From NCBI GenBank assembly GCA_034670405.1, contig JAXDDX010000001.1, forward strand, positions 12,757,501 to 12,821,500: a DNA stretch of 64,000 bases. The letters run 5' to 3'. Numbering within the stretch: the first letter of the stretch is position 1; each line of letters begins with the position of its first letter. Positions 24,506 to 36,835 of this stretch are shown here, piece after piece. The DNA comes from Hoplostethus atlanticus (lineage: Eukaryota; Chordata; Actinopteri; Trachichthyiformes; Trachichthyidae). The position numbers and the translations under genes are program-made. The notes beneath the pieces are model-generated. The model ran no database searches. It worked only from the letters and a program-made list of their open reading frames with translations, and had not been told where the DNA came from.

Positions 24506-25317
24506 ACACTTGTAAAGTACACTTCGCTGTAGGGAGCCAAGTTCAGCTCAGTCCTCGAGGCAGTCAGAATAAAACAGGCCCTGATTCACCCTCCTCCTCC
24601 TTCTTTCCTCTGCATCCCTTTATTATCTTTATCCCTTCTTAATCACCCCCCACCCCGGCTGTATTTGTATATGTGTGGGCATGTGTGTGTGTGTGTGTAT
24701 GTACGTGCATGTTTGTGTATGTGTGTGAAAGCGAGCGTTTGTGTGTACATTTATTCCCGTCCCATGAATACCCTCTCCAAATGGGATTACAGGACTTGTG
24801 TCCAGCCCATGCTGAGAACAAGCGGGAGAGTAAGTGAAAGGAGGCAGAAAGAAAGGGGGAGAAAAAGAGAGTCAAGAATAGAGAATAGTTTGAAATAAGA
24901 GTAGAGAGTAGGACATGATAGATGTGAGGAATAAGAAGTCCTATTTGGCTGCAGTTCAGGAGGTGACAGCAAGCGAGTTGCTCATGACCTTCTCAGATGT
25001 GAAATTCCTGTTTGGCAGCTCCAGACAGGAAGTAGAAGGTGATGTCATGGATGTGGTGTGCATCCTGGTTCCCTGCTTTAACCTGAGGCCTATCTCTGAA
25101 TGGTTTCCTTCACTACACCATCAGCAAGGCAGAACTGGAATAGAGGTCATTTAAATTTTTACAGATTTTATTTTTTTAACTCAGTTAGACTTTAACTGGG
25201 TACAGTGTGTTTCTCATTCTCTCTGTCTCATTCACGTGTCATGCCTGAGAACCAAATAATCATGTTTCTCCCACGGCTGTCAGCGAGACATTTTTCAGAC
25301 AATATTTATGTTTATAT
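22743..25317 (+). other. mob2: mob2 intron, no supported gene
   Basis: Contains (CA)n at about 23488-23510 and 24473-24500, and a degenerate purine-rich stretch at 23600-24080 similar to the one at 17.2 kb. GCTAGC-rich words occur at 24300-24420. No exon recognised. Confidence 0.5.
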
Positions 25318-25371
25318 TTACAGTTTACATTTTAGGTATTTAGCTGACGCTCTTGAGGGATTACAATGGAA
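25318..25371 (-). mobile_element. SINE/LINE tail fragment (minus strand)
   Basis: TTTACATTTTAGGTATTTAG followed by CTGACGCTCTTGAGGGATTACA is the reverse complement of the same fish tail found at 12.2 kb (GTAAGTCGCT...GATAAGAGCGTCTGCTAAATG), mutated at several positions. Only the tail is recognisable. Confidence 0.65.
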
Positions 25372-25639
25372 GAATAAGCTCCAATCCCCAGATAACCAAG
25401 ATTACAAGCAACGCAATGCTAAGGAGTGCAGAGGTTAGAGTGATAGCGCTCTGAGTGCATGATCATGTATACGTACCAGGAAAAAGAGAGATAGACATCT
25501 GTCCGGCCTCCCAAGGAAGAGTGTAAGGTGTACTAAAGCTCTCAGGTGGTATGTTGCAAACTGGAAACAAAGGGTGTGTTTTGAGGATTGGTGGACAGGT
25601 TCAAACAAGAGGTTGGCATTAGAAGAGAAGGCATGAAGG

Positions 25640-25805
<166 letters not shown>

Positions 25806-26342
25806 CCACGTATGTGCGCATTACCACAGACGTGAATGTGGTCGGGGCAAGATGCTAGAGAGTGGAGAGGCATCCGTAAGATTAGAGAGAGACGGCGATA
25901 GAACGAGGCCAGACCAGCACCAGCAGCCATATGTTTCATATGTCTCCTCTGACAACTCTGCCGTATGGCTCTGATCCGTCCATATGGCCTGTACATCTAC
26001 TCATCTACTACATCTACTTTCTGCTACCCTGTCAGCCGAGGGACGGAGGGATGTAAGGATGGCTTGATGGAGGGAGGGCGGGAGGCAAGTGGGCAGCATG
26101 TGTACAGAGATAGAGATTGGGAACGTGGGAGGGAGGGTACGGCTCTGATGTGGGATGACGGAAGGAGTTGGATGTTTTTTGGAACCTCGGGAGGACAGAT
26201 GTTAAAATAGAATGAAGGCTAAGAGTCAGTAAAGGAGAGCACGGAGGGAGATGGTGCTCAGGGTCGTCAGATTTCATCTGCTTGGTTTGATGTCACCGTA
26301 AGGAGCTGCTGACTACACCTAAGGGGGGGGGCAAGGCTAGAT

Positions 26343-26418
<76 letters not shown>

Positions 26419-26540
26419 GTGACCCCTGTGAGGCCTCCAATATCCCCCCGAGGAAGTGTGTGCAAACACTGATAAGTCTGACTGACTGAGGGCTTACAGA
26501 GGGGCACGCTGGGGAACATGCTCTGTCAGGGTGTTGTACT

Positions 26541-26613
<73 letters not shown>
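26343..26613 (+). repeat. Paired (AC)n tracts flanking about 128 bp
   Basis: Two long AC tracts, about 26344-26414 and 26543-26613, are the same length (about 70 bp) and orientation and are separated by a unique spacer. Direct repeats of this size could delete the spacer by slippage or single-strand annealing. Confidence 0.95.
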
Positions 26614-26616
<3 letters not shown>

Positions 26617-27843
26617 TCATTCTTTTAGATCTGACTTGCACTCACTCTTGGTCTCCCATACACACACTGGCATGATGTCATAACATTGGCCTTTTCAGAC
26701 ATGATCTCTTCACTGCTCTGTGCTCTCAGACTTAGACCTGCTCAGCATGACCTTTTTAAAAGCCTTTTTAATCACTGGTGGCTTGCAGCGATAAAAGCTA
26801 ACGCTGTGCCAACAGCCTGGTAGCATTGGGAGGTGGGTTAAAAGCTAGCTACGCTATGAACACCGGCTGTTAGCATAGGGCATTATGATGTGAAAGGTTT
26901 GTGTTCGAACCCGGAAGGGACGGGGTTCCCACTGTTGCCAGTGACGTTAAGAAGCCCCATCAGTTAATTACGAGAGACAGCCTGGTGCTGGGAGCTCGAT
27001 CACTAGCACCCTGGGAGTCATACATCAGGGGAGTGTGCAGAGCAGAGCAGGCTACCGCAGATTAGAGGTGAGAGGAGTGTGGGGCTGATTTATTACTGGC
27101 TGTTAGGTGGTTATATGAGGCTAAGTGAGCTGGCCAGCTCAGGGAGGTGAGATGGAAGAGATTAGCCTATATAAAGAGCAATGGAGGAAGAAGATCTGTG
27201 TTCGAGAGGCCTTGCATCCTGCTTTTGCACCCTATTCCTCCTCTCCTCTCCCATCCTTCCCTCCTCTTCATCCTCGTATCCTCCCTTTGAGTATCTCATA
27301 TCACGTCTGCAATGCGGTCAAGGGTATGTTTAGCTTGTTCTCAAGCATTCCCTGTGTGTTGAATGAGACTATAAAGCAACAAGTAGGTACTTGTCATTGT
27401 CGCTGGCAGTGTTACTGGTTTTGTGCTCTAGGTTCCTGCCCTGTTCTTGCCACGGCCACGTGACAAATGTAAGTAACACCACACGTATCATGTCGGCGTC
27501 CTGCCAAAAGTCTAGTTGTCACACGTTTTTTGAGATGCAAAAAGTTGATTTGTTTTCCCCCCTCTGATGCCCAGTATTGACATTTTACAATGGGTTTTCC
27601 ATAATGTGGCTTGATCTCAGGGTCACGAAATGTTTTCTACGCCTTCTACCTGCGGAAGGCAATGTTAGTTTTCAAAATAAAAAGTTTTTTCTTTGAGAAA
27701 TTCAACACTTCTTCTGGCCCTTAGCCCTCCATCATGCTTCTACCAGCCAGGATTGTTCCAGAGCCACTGATAGAAATGATTAATTATATACAAGTATATA
27801 AGATAGATGGATATCCGCTTTGTAAGTCGCCTCTGTCCTCAGC

Positions 27844-28081
<238 letters not shown>

Positions 28082-28197
28082 AAAAATCCGTTTCCTCTCA
28101 TAGAGGAACAGTAGGTCAGGGGTTTTGGTCTGCCCTGTTGAGCTCATGTAGCTCAGGGCCAGATAGAGGGAAGAAATACAGAATACACATCCCATCT

Positions 28198-28226
28198 GTG
28201 TGTACTGTACATAATACAGTACACAC
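28198..28226 (+). repeat. Perfect 12-bp inverted repeat with 5-nt loop
   Basis: GTGTGTACTGTA, loop CATAA, TACAGTACACAC. All 12 pairs match. It lies 120 bp after the giant GA tract. Confidence 0.85.
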
Positions 28227-28491
28227 CGGTGGCACATTTCTCCTAATCATTGGGGGATTTCATTTTAAGAAACTTTCAGCCTACTGCATCCTGCTGTTTT
28301 TATTTTTAAAGTCAGGTTTGGTGTGGTCTCGCTCCGCCTGTCTGCAGGAAGTGCTGAACTGAATATTTTGCAGGTCATAAGTTGTTGGTCTAGCCGTGAG
28401 CTGAGGGCCTTAGTTCCCTATTCACTGTCTTTCTTTCTCTCTTCTTCTCTCTCTCTCCCACTGCTCTTTTCATGTCCCGGTCTAAATATAG

Positions 28492-28575
28492 TTCTGGTTG
28501 TTCACAATTATTTTATTCTTTATTTAACCAGGAAGATTACAAATCTCATTTGCAAGAGAGACCTGGCCAAGACAC
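28492..28575 (+). mobile_element. Interspersed repeat fragment (TTTATTTAACCAGG type)
   Basis: TTATTCTTTATTTAACCAGG, then AAATCTCATTTGCAAGAGAG and ACCTGGCCAAGAC, is a phrase I recognise as a high-copy fish interspersed repeat; the superfamily is uncertain. Only this fragment is recognisable. Confidence 0.5.
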
Positions 28576-29176
28576 CTTTTGTTATCTTACTACTTTTGTG
28601 CCACTGCATGTGTCCGTTTGCAAGCTTGTGCTGGGTGTGTGTGTGTGTGTTTTCGTACACCTGTATGCGTGCCTCTGTTTGGATATGACCGCATGCTTGT
28701 CAGTGTGTGTGTGTCCCTCCCTTGCCCCACCCTGTACTGTAACGCGCTCTCCTTTCCTCTTCATTGTTCTGCCTCTCTGCCTGGCCAGGGAGTCTGGAGC
28801 AGGAGCTGGCAGGAAGTCTCAGTCACTCGTTGCATGGAGGGAAGGCAAAGACTGAGATGCACAAACACAGGAAGCGCTGCTTTCCTCACGCAGGCCGCGA
28901 CTGAGCGTCTGTCACCCTACTGGGTTTATCAGAGGCCGACAGTGCGAGCTCCGTCTCTTTCTCTCTTTCTGTCTCTTCCATCCTGCTCCGTCGATGTGCG
29001 CCTCCACCGACGCTGCTGTGGTATCTTATGAAGCGCAGCTTTTCACCACTCTTCACTGCTGCCTGTCACGATGCTAGAGGAGCTGTAGAGGTTTAGAGCG
29101 GGGAGTGCCGGGGACGTGACAGCACTGCACATTGCAACTTTCACTATCTCTTTCTCTGTATCATTCTCTCTTACTG

Positions 29177-29250
29177 TGTGCATGTGTGCACTTAAGTGAT
29201 ATGTGCATGTGTGCACTTAAGTGATATGTGCATGTGTGCACTTAGTGATA
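29177..29250 (+). repeat. 25-bp tandem repeat, three copies
   Basis: Units at 29177-29201, 29202-29226 and 29227-29250 (the last one base shorter). Each unit holds TGTGCATGTGTGCAC followed by TTAAGTGATA. The first two contain the palindrome CACTTAAGTG. Confidence 0.9.
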
Positions 29251-29263
29251 TGTGCACACACAC

Positions 29264-31380
29264 ACACTGAGCCAGGCTCACATAGACTAATTGGATATTT
29301 ATAGTTAGTTGGAGACCTTAGCTATACGGCCACCCATCATGTCCTCTGGCATATTTTATATTTGTTAATTAGACAGTGCAGTACAGTGGCTTCTAGGGAA
29401 ATCAATGTTTCTCGCTGTCGTGCTCTAATGACCACTGGCCTCATACACACACACACTCACACACACACACACACCACTAGGCCTGGCTTACACCTCCATT
29501 AAAAAAGGTTGAGAATATTTATTTCTATTGTGGCGTGGTGCAGAAATTCCAGTCTGTATCTGTAGCCTCTGACTTTCACCAGTGGAATCAGGAAGAGCTG
29601 TTAATGCTTTTATGGAGCCACGTTTCTTATAAGCTGCTCCCAGACTCTATAATAACACACATGAATTCTTCATTTTGCCCCTCCTCTGTGTTGCTTGGAG
29701 CAGTTGACCTTGCCAACCTGCACTAGTCCAATGCCATTACATCCTCTTGTCTTATATTGCAGTGAGACCTTTACTGGAGCCAGTATATTAGAGCCATCTA
29801 TCTAGACAGCGTATGTAGCAGCCGAAAGGTGAACAGCCGTAGTCAAAGGTGGTTGGAGGTCAGAGGACTGTAGAGTTATCTCTTCGGGGCTCTGGACTGC
29901 ACACAGGCTGCAGACTGTGCCTATGACATATGAATGTTTGTATGCCCACACACAGGCCGTGCTTCAGCTGTATGTGCGTGTGTGCGAGGGGGGTGGACTA
30001 TTGTTACTCCAGCAGCCAGTGTGGGGATTAGCTACCTGGGCAAGGCCTTTACTAGCACGGCACAGCTCAGAGCAGCTCGGGGCAAAAGTGGAGTCGGGCC
30101 ATGCTCCATTTGCTCCATGCCCCCTGGGGCCTTGCGTTTGGATCTAAGCCATACATGGCATGCTGCTGTCACACTATAGCCCCAATGTTTTGTCTGTGCT
30201 GCATCTGTCTTTTGGGAATGGGACTAGCCAGAAAGCTCCTGATACAATGCTGTGATACTGTGCAGTAACTTTGTTTTGCAGTTCAAAACTACAGTTTGTT
30301 GTTCATATGTCCATCGCTGTGTTTTTCTTTCATTTGACTGCATAACAATGTTGAAATAAAATCACTTGGAGCAATAGCATGTTGAGTGAAGTTTTACTTA
30401 TGAGTAAAAAGCTATCAATCCATTACTGGATGAAATTTGAGGTCTTTCAGGTAACCCTTTTTTTCCCCCAAGAAAAATCCTCATTATCAGGGATGCAGTG
30501 ATTAACCGATGTCACTATTAACCACACTTTAAATGCCACGGTTTTCTGTCCATGAGATACGCTTACCATGTCTACGGCTCTAATGCTCTTTGGTGCCGCC
30601 TTGCTTTCATGCGCGATTGTGCCTGTCAAAAGAGTGACTGATGTTGTTTATGTGTGTGGGGGCTTCATTAGCTAACAGAGAGGAGATGAAATCCCAGCCT
30701 TATATCCACCAAAAAGTGCCTTAACTCAGCAATGTGGGAGCATTTTAGATACCTCAAAAGTGACATGAGGAAGAAGACTGCTAACCAATTAGCAAAACAT
30801 GCTGATGGAAAAGGTGCTTGCCAAAGGGTCAAACATCTAACCTGCTACAACATCCATCCTTGCATGCCCAAATTAAGGTAATCATTTGTGTGTCCTTCAG
30901 CTAACATGCATGCTGTGTGGACGGGTGAAACGCTACCCGTACTTTGCTTGAGTTTTGATTGAGAAATGCTGCAGTACCTAAGGTTCCATGGATAAAAGTG
31001 ATTGGAGATGATGTTGAAGAATTAGCCATGCTATTGATCTGCTAACTCTTGGGGGCGATTAACCAATTACGGGAAAGTTTGATACTGTCAGTTTGTTAGA
31101 CAGAACTTGATGTAATGTGTATTGCTGACACAAGGGGGCAGCACATCTCCAGTTTGCCTCATGACTGTCCAGTGGGAGGAAACGTGCTGCTGGGGAAAAA
31201 TGTTTGCCTGTCAGCCGTTAGGTAACTCTGTTTGGTCAAACATATTGATTTTAGCAGGTGATATGAGTGCACTCTTTTCATCCATTGAGGTTGAGGTGTA
31301 CTGTTCTGTCTGTGCGTGTGATATGAGGAGGTAGAGGGAGCAACTGAAAAGGAAGGAGAGAGGAGATACTCAAAGGTGGC
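29264..31380 (+). other. mob2: mob2 intron, no supported gene
   Basis: A (CA)n patch lies at about 29446-29473. Otherwise this is moderately AT-rich unique sequence with short unrecognised frames only. Confidence 0.45.
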
Positions 31381-31435
31381 AGAAAGACATGGAGAGAAAG
31401 GTAGAATGGGGGGAGGGGGTAAAAGATTTAGAGAG

Positions 31436-31725
31436 AGAGAGAGATCCATTGAGCGTGAAATCAGATCTTGGTGTTGCATAATCATGGCTTGCAGGGCTTC
31501 CCAGGGTGCATTGTGTTCTCTCTGCTCTTTCCAGTCCAGTATCACATATCCAGTACGACCATATGAAGCATCCGCGGCGTTAAACCAGCAGTACCGGTCC
31601 ACCACCAGGCAGGGGCAGCCAGAAAGATCAATAGTTTTGGGTTCCCCACTGCCAATGCTCACTGTGTTTCCTGGAGATTTTTTCTTTCTTCGGGGGGCAG
31701 CCAGTCCCTCTTGTATTTCTATGTA
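31436..31725 (-). other. Unrecognised open frame on the minus strand
   Basis: Reading the minus strand from about 31725 to 31440, an open frame gives RRKKKSPGNTVSIGSGEPK then TIDLSGCPCLVVDRYCWFNA and DASYGRTGYVILDWKEQREH. It has mixed composition with Trp, Cys, Tyr and charged residues and GC-leaning third positions, unlike the repeat translations elsewhere. No ATG is in place; a GTG occurs at 31662. An acceptor-like CTCCAG precedes it. After about 31440 it runs into a GA/CT repeat. It may be a pseudogene piece, a cryptic exon of an antisense gene or a conserved element. I do not recognise the protein. Confidence 0.25.
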
Positions 31726-32068
31726 TTATTATTGTTACCAAAACTGCAGCTAAATGAATGTTTAAGAAACAGTGGTTTATTTCTTCATCCCATACCCTCG
31801 TCTGTAGTTTTTAAGCAATCCCCTGCACCTCCACCTTAGTGTCTTTTCACACCCACTAAAGCAAAAAAACCTTATTAATTGTTTTTCCTAGGAGATAAAT
31901 AAATTCCAGAAGCTTCTGATTGCGTTCTTATAACCTTACATTTGCTCCACAATGGTTGTCTTGGGCACGGAAGTCAGCAACTTCCGTATCCTTGCCTTGC
32001 CTCTCCTTGAACTCACGACAATGGTTTTATTACAGCCTAAAACACTACAGCAGTCAGGCAAACCCACG

Positions 32069-32121
32069 TCTCCATGTCTCCATGTCTCCTTGTCTCCTTG
32101 TCTCCTTGTCTCCTTGTCTCC
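32069..32121 (+). repeat. 8-bp minisatellite (TCTCCTTG/TCTCCATG)
   Basis: About six to seven head-to-tail copies: two of TCTCCATG, four of TCTCCTTG, then a degraded unit. One frame of the complement reads as a repeating basic/acidic peptide. Confidence 0.9.
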
Positions 32122-34576
32122 CTCCATTCATTTTATGCTCCGCTCCTTTTGCATACCAGCAATACCAGATGTCACTGAGGCATCAGTACCGCTGCTCTGC
32201 TCTCCTTCCTTCCCTTCATCTCCAATCTTCACTTCACCTCTTTCCTTTCCTTATGGGTGCACAACCTTTATTCGCATGCCAGCAATACCAGACTGCATAC
32301 CAGTCAACAGGACACCGGTGACCGCCTCCACTTCTACCCGCTGGTTCCCTGCCCTGCTTGTGCCCTCCCTTCCCTTCCTGCTGCTTTTCTTTCACCACTG
32401 GTCTTCACCTCCAACACAATTCACTTAGCATGGCAGCCTGAGAGAAAGAATGAAAGGCAGTGAGTGGTGCATTATCTCTGGTCAACAGTAGGTGGCACCA
32501 CAGCTCCCCTGTCCTCAGCACTCCACTATATGATTCCCATCTTTACTATGACCCCTGTCAGCTGGAAGGTATTAGATGTACTTGCCCGAGAGATGCACAA
32601 AACAACAGCGCTGCCTGCTTTTCGCCAAATGACTACTTTAACCGCATGGGGTTTACTTCTCCTCTGGTTCCAGTGTGATGTATGTCCGTGCCAAAAGGCA
32701 TTTGAGAAAATACCAACATCGCCTCCATGCTCTGTTATTTCACAGGCAGGCTCATGAGTTCCTCTGTACTGAGAGGCCAGTAACCAACAGTATTATTGGA
32801 ACTGGAGAATCTATTCTGGCGGTATTCCAGTTTCTGTATGGTGTAACTTACTGCCCCCCGACGACGGAGAGACAGATGGTCAGACAGGCAGGCCAAGCAG
32901 ATAGACAGGCCGGCCAACAGACAGACACAAGTGGACAGACAGAGAGGGGGAATCCGCTCAGGCAGCTATAAAAGGTGAGTTATGGCGGTGTCCTCTCAGT
33001 ATAGGCCAGGCTGTATGTTAAAGACAGACACACTCACACACACACACAGACAGACTGACTCCTGGCGTCTGCCTGCCTGGCCGTCTGTAGGCCCTTTCAT
33101 ACTGCACCCCTTGGCCTGGCCCCAGCTTACGTACACTGCTGGAACTGTATTTCGTGTGTGTGTTTGCTTGTTCGTGTGTGTTGAAACATATTTGCAGTGT
33201 ACCCGTTGGTGTGTGTGGTAGGTTTTTAGGAGCATGGCTATAAGACCCTATGTACATTAAATTGTGTATCCATGCATGTTGGGTGTTTCATAAGGTTAAT
33301 CTTTTTTGGCATTACAGGTGTGTGTGTGTGTGTCTGTGTGTGTGTCTGTGTGTGTGTGTGTGTGTGTGTGTTCTGTCAGTATCACCTCTATGCTGCACAT
33401 CGCTGGCACATACAGTAAAGTGGTCTCGCCGTAGAGCTGGCGCCTCTTCTCTTACAGTCACTCAAGCTGCTGTAGCCACAGCTGTGTGTGTGTGTGTGTG
33501 TGTGTGTTTTGAATGCTGGCTTGTGTGTTGCGGTCCAGTGTTGGCTCTGTGCAGTGTATTCCTGGAAAGCTTGTGTAGGAGTTGAGGGGCCAGGGCTATT
33601 TCACAGTGCTCCCGCAGTCAGTGTTGCCTGTTTTGTGGAAGCTTCCCTCTCCCTGTGAGGCCCCCAGCCCAAGAGCTGTCAGTGGGAATGAGGAAACAAG
33701 AGATGGAAGGAGAGCAAAAGAGAAAGTTGTTGTTTTTTTTCCTTTAAATTCTCAGCTGGATGTCTGTAAAGCTGTTATGAGATGTGACGCTGAAGAGTAG
33801 CACCACCTTAAGAGACGTTCTTCAGCTGCCACCTTGTGGCCGTGGATGAGGAAGAGAAGTGGTGGTGATGACAAAGACAAAGTATTTTCTGTGGAACGGT
33901 GCATTATTGACTGGTGTCTTTAGGCAATCGGTATGCACACACACACCCACAAAGCTCATTGTCATTCTTACGCAAGCCGGCAGGAGGAAGACGGGGGTAC
34001 GAAGAAGGGAAAAACAGGACTCATGATGCAAGTGAGGTATGCTTGGAAAGGCATGAAAAGAAAAGAGGATTGAAACGAGGAAGAACGCTTGAATTAGCCT
34101 AATGAAGGGCTGGATTAATGAATAGGCTGCAAAGGGAGCAATAAAATCAAGGGCAGTTAAAGTGTGAGAGATGAATAAGTGCAGGGAACTGAGATGGATT
34201 GGAACTGAATGGGTGGAGGAGGGAGGTGGGGGTTGTTTTCAATACAGCAATAAAGCACTGGCTAATTGGCCCTGTGGTCTGCAGTGTTGCTCCTCACCCT
34301 CGTTTCCTCCCGCCGTCTTCCCTTTCTCTTCTACCGTCGCTCCTACCCCACGCAACCCGACCGGCTTCCTGTATCCATCCTCTTCCTCCTGCCTCCCATC
34401 GCCCTCCTCTTCTCCTCCCCCCAGTGGCTGTTGTGTAACTCTGCAGTGAATATGGAGCTGTAGCAGCAGTGGCACTATTGATTGATCAGCAGTTCTGGTG
34501 CCAGGCTGCTCTTACAGTAATAAATGACCCTGGAGCCACTGAAACCAGTCTTGAGTGCTCTGCGGGCGTAGAGGGA

Positions 34577-34577
<1 letters not shown>
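32122..34577 (+). other. mob2: mob2 intron, no supported gene
   Basis: Holds GACAGACAGGCAGGC-type degenerate tetranucleotides (about 32865-32945) and GT tracts at about 33318-33371 and 33483-33507. No exon was recognised; open frames here lack family resemblance. Confidence 0.45.

Positions 34578-34644
<67 letters not shown>
34578..34644 (+). repeat. (CA)33 microsatellite
   Basis: Pure CA run of about 66 bp. Confidence 0.95.
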
Positions 34645-34646
<2 letters not shown>

Positions 34647-34852
34647 CGCGCACTGCACCGCACTCCCATGATGTAATGCTAACCTGGAATGCTCCTAAAC
34701 TTGCTGCTTGCTTTTGAGCCAAATAATAACTCATTTCCTGGTGTCCTTATTGTTATGGTGGGACTTTCATTGTTCAATAGGAAATAGGCTGGTTTTTCTA
34801 GCTTTGTTTATTTGGGTCTTAAATTCCAGTTAGCATGAAAAAGGCTTAAATT

Positions 34853-35000
34853 GGGGGTGTCCTGGTGGCTCATTGCCTAAGGCACATACCATGTAACTGT
34901 GATGGCCTGGGTCTGAATCGGGCTTGGTCGCATGTCATCCCTCCCCTCTCTCTCCCAATTCTTCCTGTCTCTCTCGACTGTGAGCTATCTAATAAAGAAA
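34853..35000 (+). mobile_element. tRNA-derived SINE
   Basis: The head GTCCTGGTGGCTCATTGCCT resembles a tRNA A-box region, and GGGTCTGAATCGGGC near 34910 is the B box (consensus GGTTCGANTCC). The body CATGTCATCCCTCCCCTCTC and tail CTATCTAATAAAG followed by an A-rich end match a common teleost SINE type. The order and the A-rich end make this a fairly complete copy. Confidence 0.8.
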
Positions 35001-36100
35001 AAAGTCTTAAATTTGGCTTCTTGAAACCTGCAGATACCCTGTACTCACAGCGTACACGTTCTTTCCCTTTTTGTGATTTCCTCCTCAACCTACTCCCCCT
35101 CTCCCACTACTGAACCAGCTTCTATCCATTAGCCTACAATCCAAATGTATTGACATAACAAGAGCTTTGGATAACCCGCACTGTACACAGCCTTAGCTGT
35201 AGTTACTGTATACACACCTGAAACCTCTGGTAAAGATCATCTGGCAGGGGAAGCGAGCTTCCTTCCCTGAGGGGATGCATACACATCTAGGCTATCTGGA
35301 GGGAGTTGGCTGGGTGCAGCGATTCAGATCTCTTTGTCATTGTAAAGTCGTTGCAATGTCACTTCAGTGTCAGCTCTAAGTCACTTCAGGTTGCCCTGCC
35401 TGTCCTTTGCTCCCCATATTTTAGCATTCCTAACAACTCATCATCATTTCACACTGTTCATTAGCGAGGATGATTAAAATGCTGCATAGGATAGATAGTG
35501 TTTGTAGCCAGCCTGTATCCACCCACTTATTTTCTGATCATTGTGCTGCAGGGTCATTGTCCACACAGCAGCACCTGTTTGGACATCAGTTATGTAACGG
35601 TAGATAAAAAGGTGGGTAAAGTATGACCTCCAGTCGGTAATCATCATGAGGCATCACTAATATAATCAATCAGTTATACTTTCGCAAAAGCATTGATTTT
35701 TGTGGTTTATTTCCCTTTAAAGACCCTATCCGCTTATGAAATACATCACTTTAATCCTATTTACTCTGATATACTATGAATTGATTGACTAAAGGTTTAT
35801 GTTAGCCTTAAAAAGAAGAAGTAAGTTGAGTTTATCTGGGTTTACCCTCTGTATTCCCTATAAATAGGCAAAGTAAAGCTCCCTGTATCATCAAATATAA
35901 ACTAATATAAACGGACTAACTTAGTGATGTGTGTGTCCAAAAGAAAGACAGGCATACACTTGGAAAGACTACTTTGGATTTAAATGGCATTAATGGATCC
36001 TCTGCCCTATTCTTAGCCTCAAATCTGTCTCACCCTTAAGGCGCTGACATGTGCTGGGTTGGGGCGGTGGAGTCTGTGCTCTGCTCAGCCTATGGAGGAA
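35001..36100 (+). other. mob2: mob2 intron, AT-rich
   Basis: AT-rich unique sequence. No exon, SINE or microsatellite of note. Confidence 0.45.
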
Positions 36101-36797
36101 TATAAATAAATATATATAGCTCCTCAGATAGGAAACGCTCTTGAAACATGAGAGCCTCTACTGCACCGTGAACGGAAAAAGAAACCTGCGCGTATTAATA
36201 ATGTGAATCATTTGTCATAAATGGGCCGCAGCCTCACGTGATTTTGCTTTTAACGCTACTCCGATTGGGGTTTTCAAGTCCCCGGACCGGATGACATGTC
36301 GATCGGATGCAGATCTGATTGGGCTGAAAGAAAGTTTCGAGTTTCTCCGGCGCATCTTTGGAGTATAGCGCCGCGCGCTCTGCGTCAGTGGGGCCGCGGA
36401 CACAAAGAGCGCGTGAGCCACAACGTTTTCCAAGTTGCACAAGGAGGTCGCGGCACAACTACATTCATGCAGCGGTCGCTACATAACCCGACGAGCCCTG
36501 TTTTCGTTTTAATCGAAACGCTTGCTTGCTATCGATAGCCTTGCCCCCGACTTGTAAACCCTGCCCTACGGAAACTAAAGGGAGGGGGGACCGGAGAAGA
36601 GGAGAAGAAGGAGGAGGAGGAGGTCTGGGGAGAAGCACATAGATAGAGAGCGAGAAAGGAGTAAGGTCTGCATAGCTTCCGTATTGTTGTTCCTCCTCGT
36701 CTGCAGCCGTTCAGTAACACGGTGGGTTTTCGAGGTGAAACGAAAAGCTGAGACGCCGTCAATTCTGGATTTCTTCATCCGCTTCCTGTCGTCCAGG
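36101..36797 (+). promoter_or_regulatory. mob2: Candidate mob2 promoter 2 and leader (CpG-rich)
   Basis: A TATA-like ATAAATAAATATATATAG occurs at about 36100. A CpG-dense stretch at 36230-36560 follows, with CACGTG (about 36235), an inverted CCAAT (GATTGG, about 36262), GCCGCGCGC and TGCGTCAG. A purine-rich leader (GGAGAAGAGGAGAAGAAGG) leads to ATG 36798. The CpG density contrasts sharply with the AT-rich intron upstream. The start site is not defined. Confidence 0.5.
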
Positions 36798-36835
36798 ATG
36801 AGGTTTAAAAGGAACGGCTCCTATACATTAAATAG
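36798..36835 (+). CDS. mob2: Candidate alternative mob2 first exon (MRFKRNGSYTLN-R)
   Basis: ATG AGG TTT AAA AGG AAC GGC TCC TAT ACA TTA AAT AG, then donor GTAAGG. It encodes MRFKRNGSYTLN and the first two bases of Arg or Ser. The codon is split 2+1, exactly as in the MDWLM exon at 14930, so it would join the same downstream exon. A sits at -3 of the ATG. The peptide is basic and has no signal or membrane segment. The assignment to mob2 is inferred from position, strand, phase and the CpG-rich leader; the peptide itself I do not recognise. It could instead start an unrelated nested gene. Confidence 0.5.

Noticed and set aside
26895..26925. GTGTTCGAACCCGG as a tRNA gene
   Set aside because: Only a B-box-like motif; no cloverleaf arms or A box were found. 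At most it is a SINE remnant.
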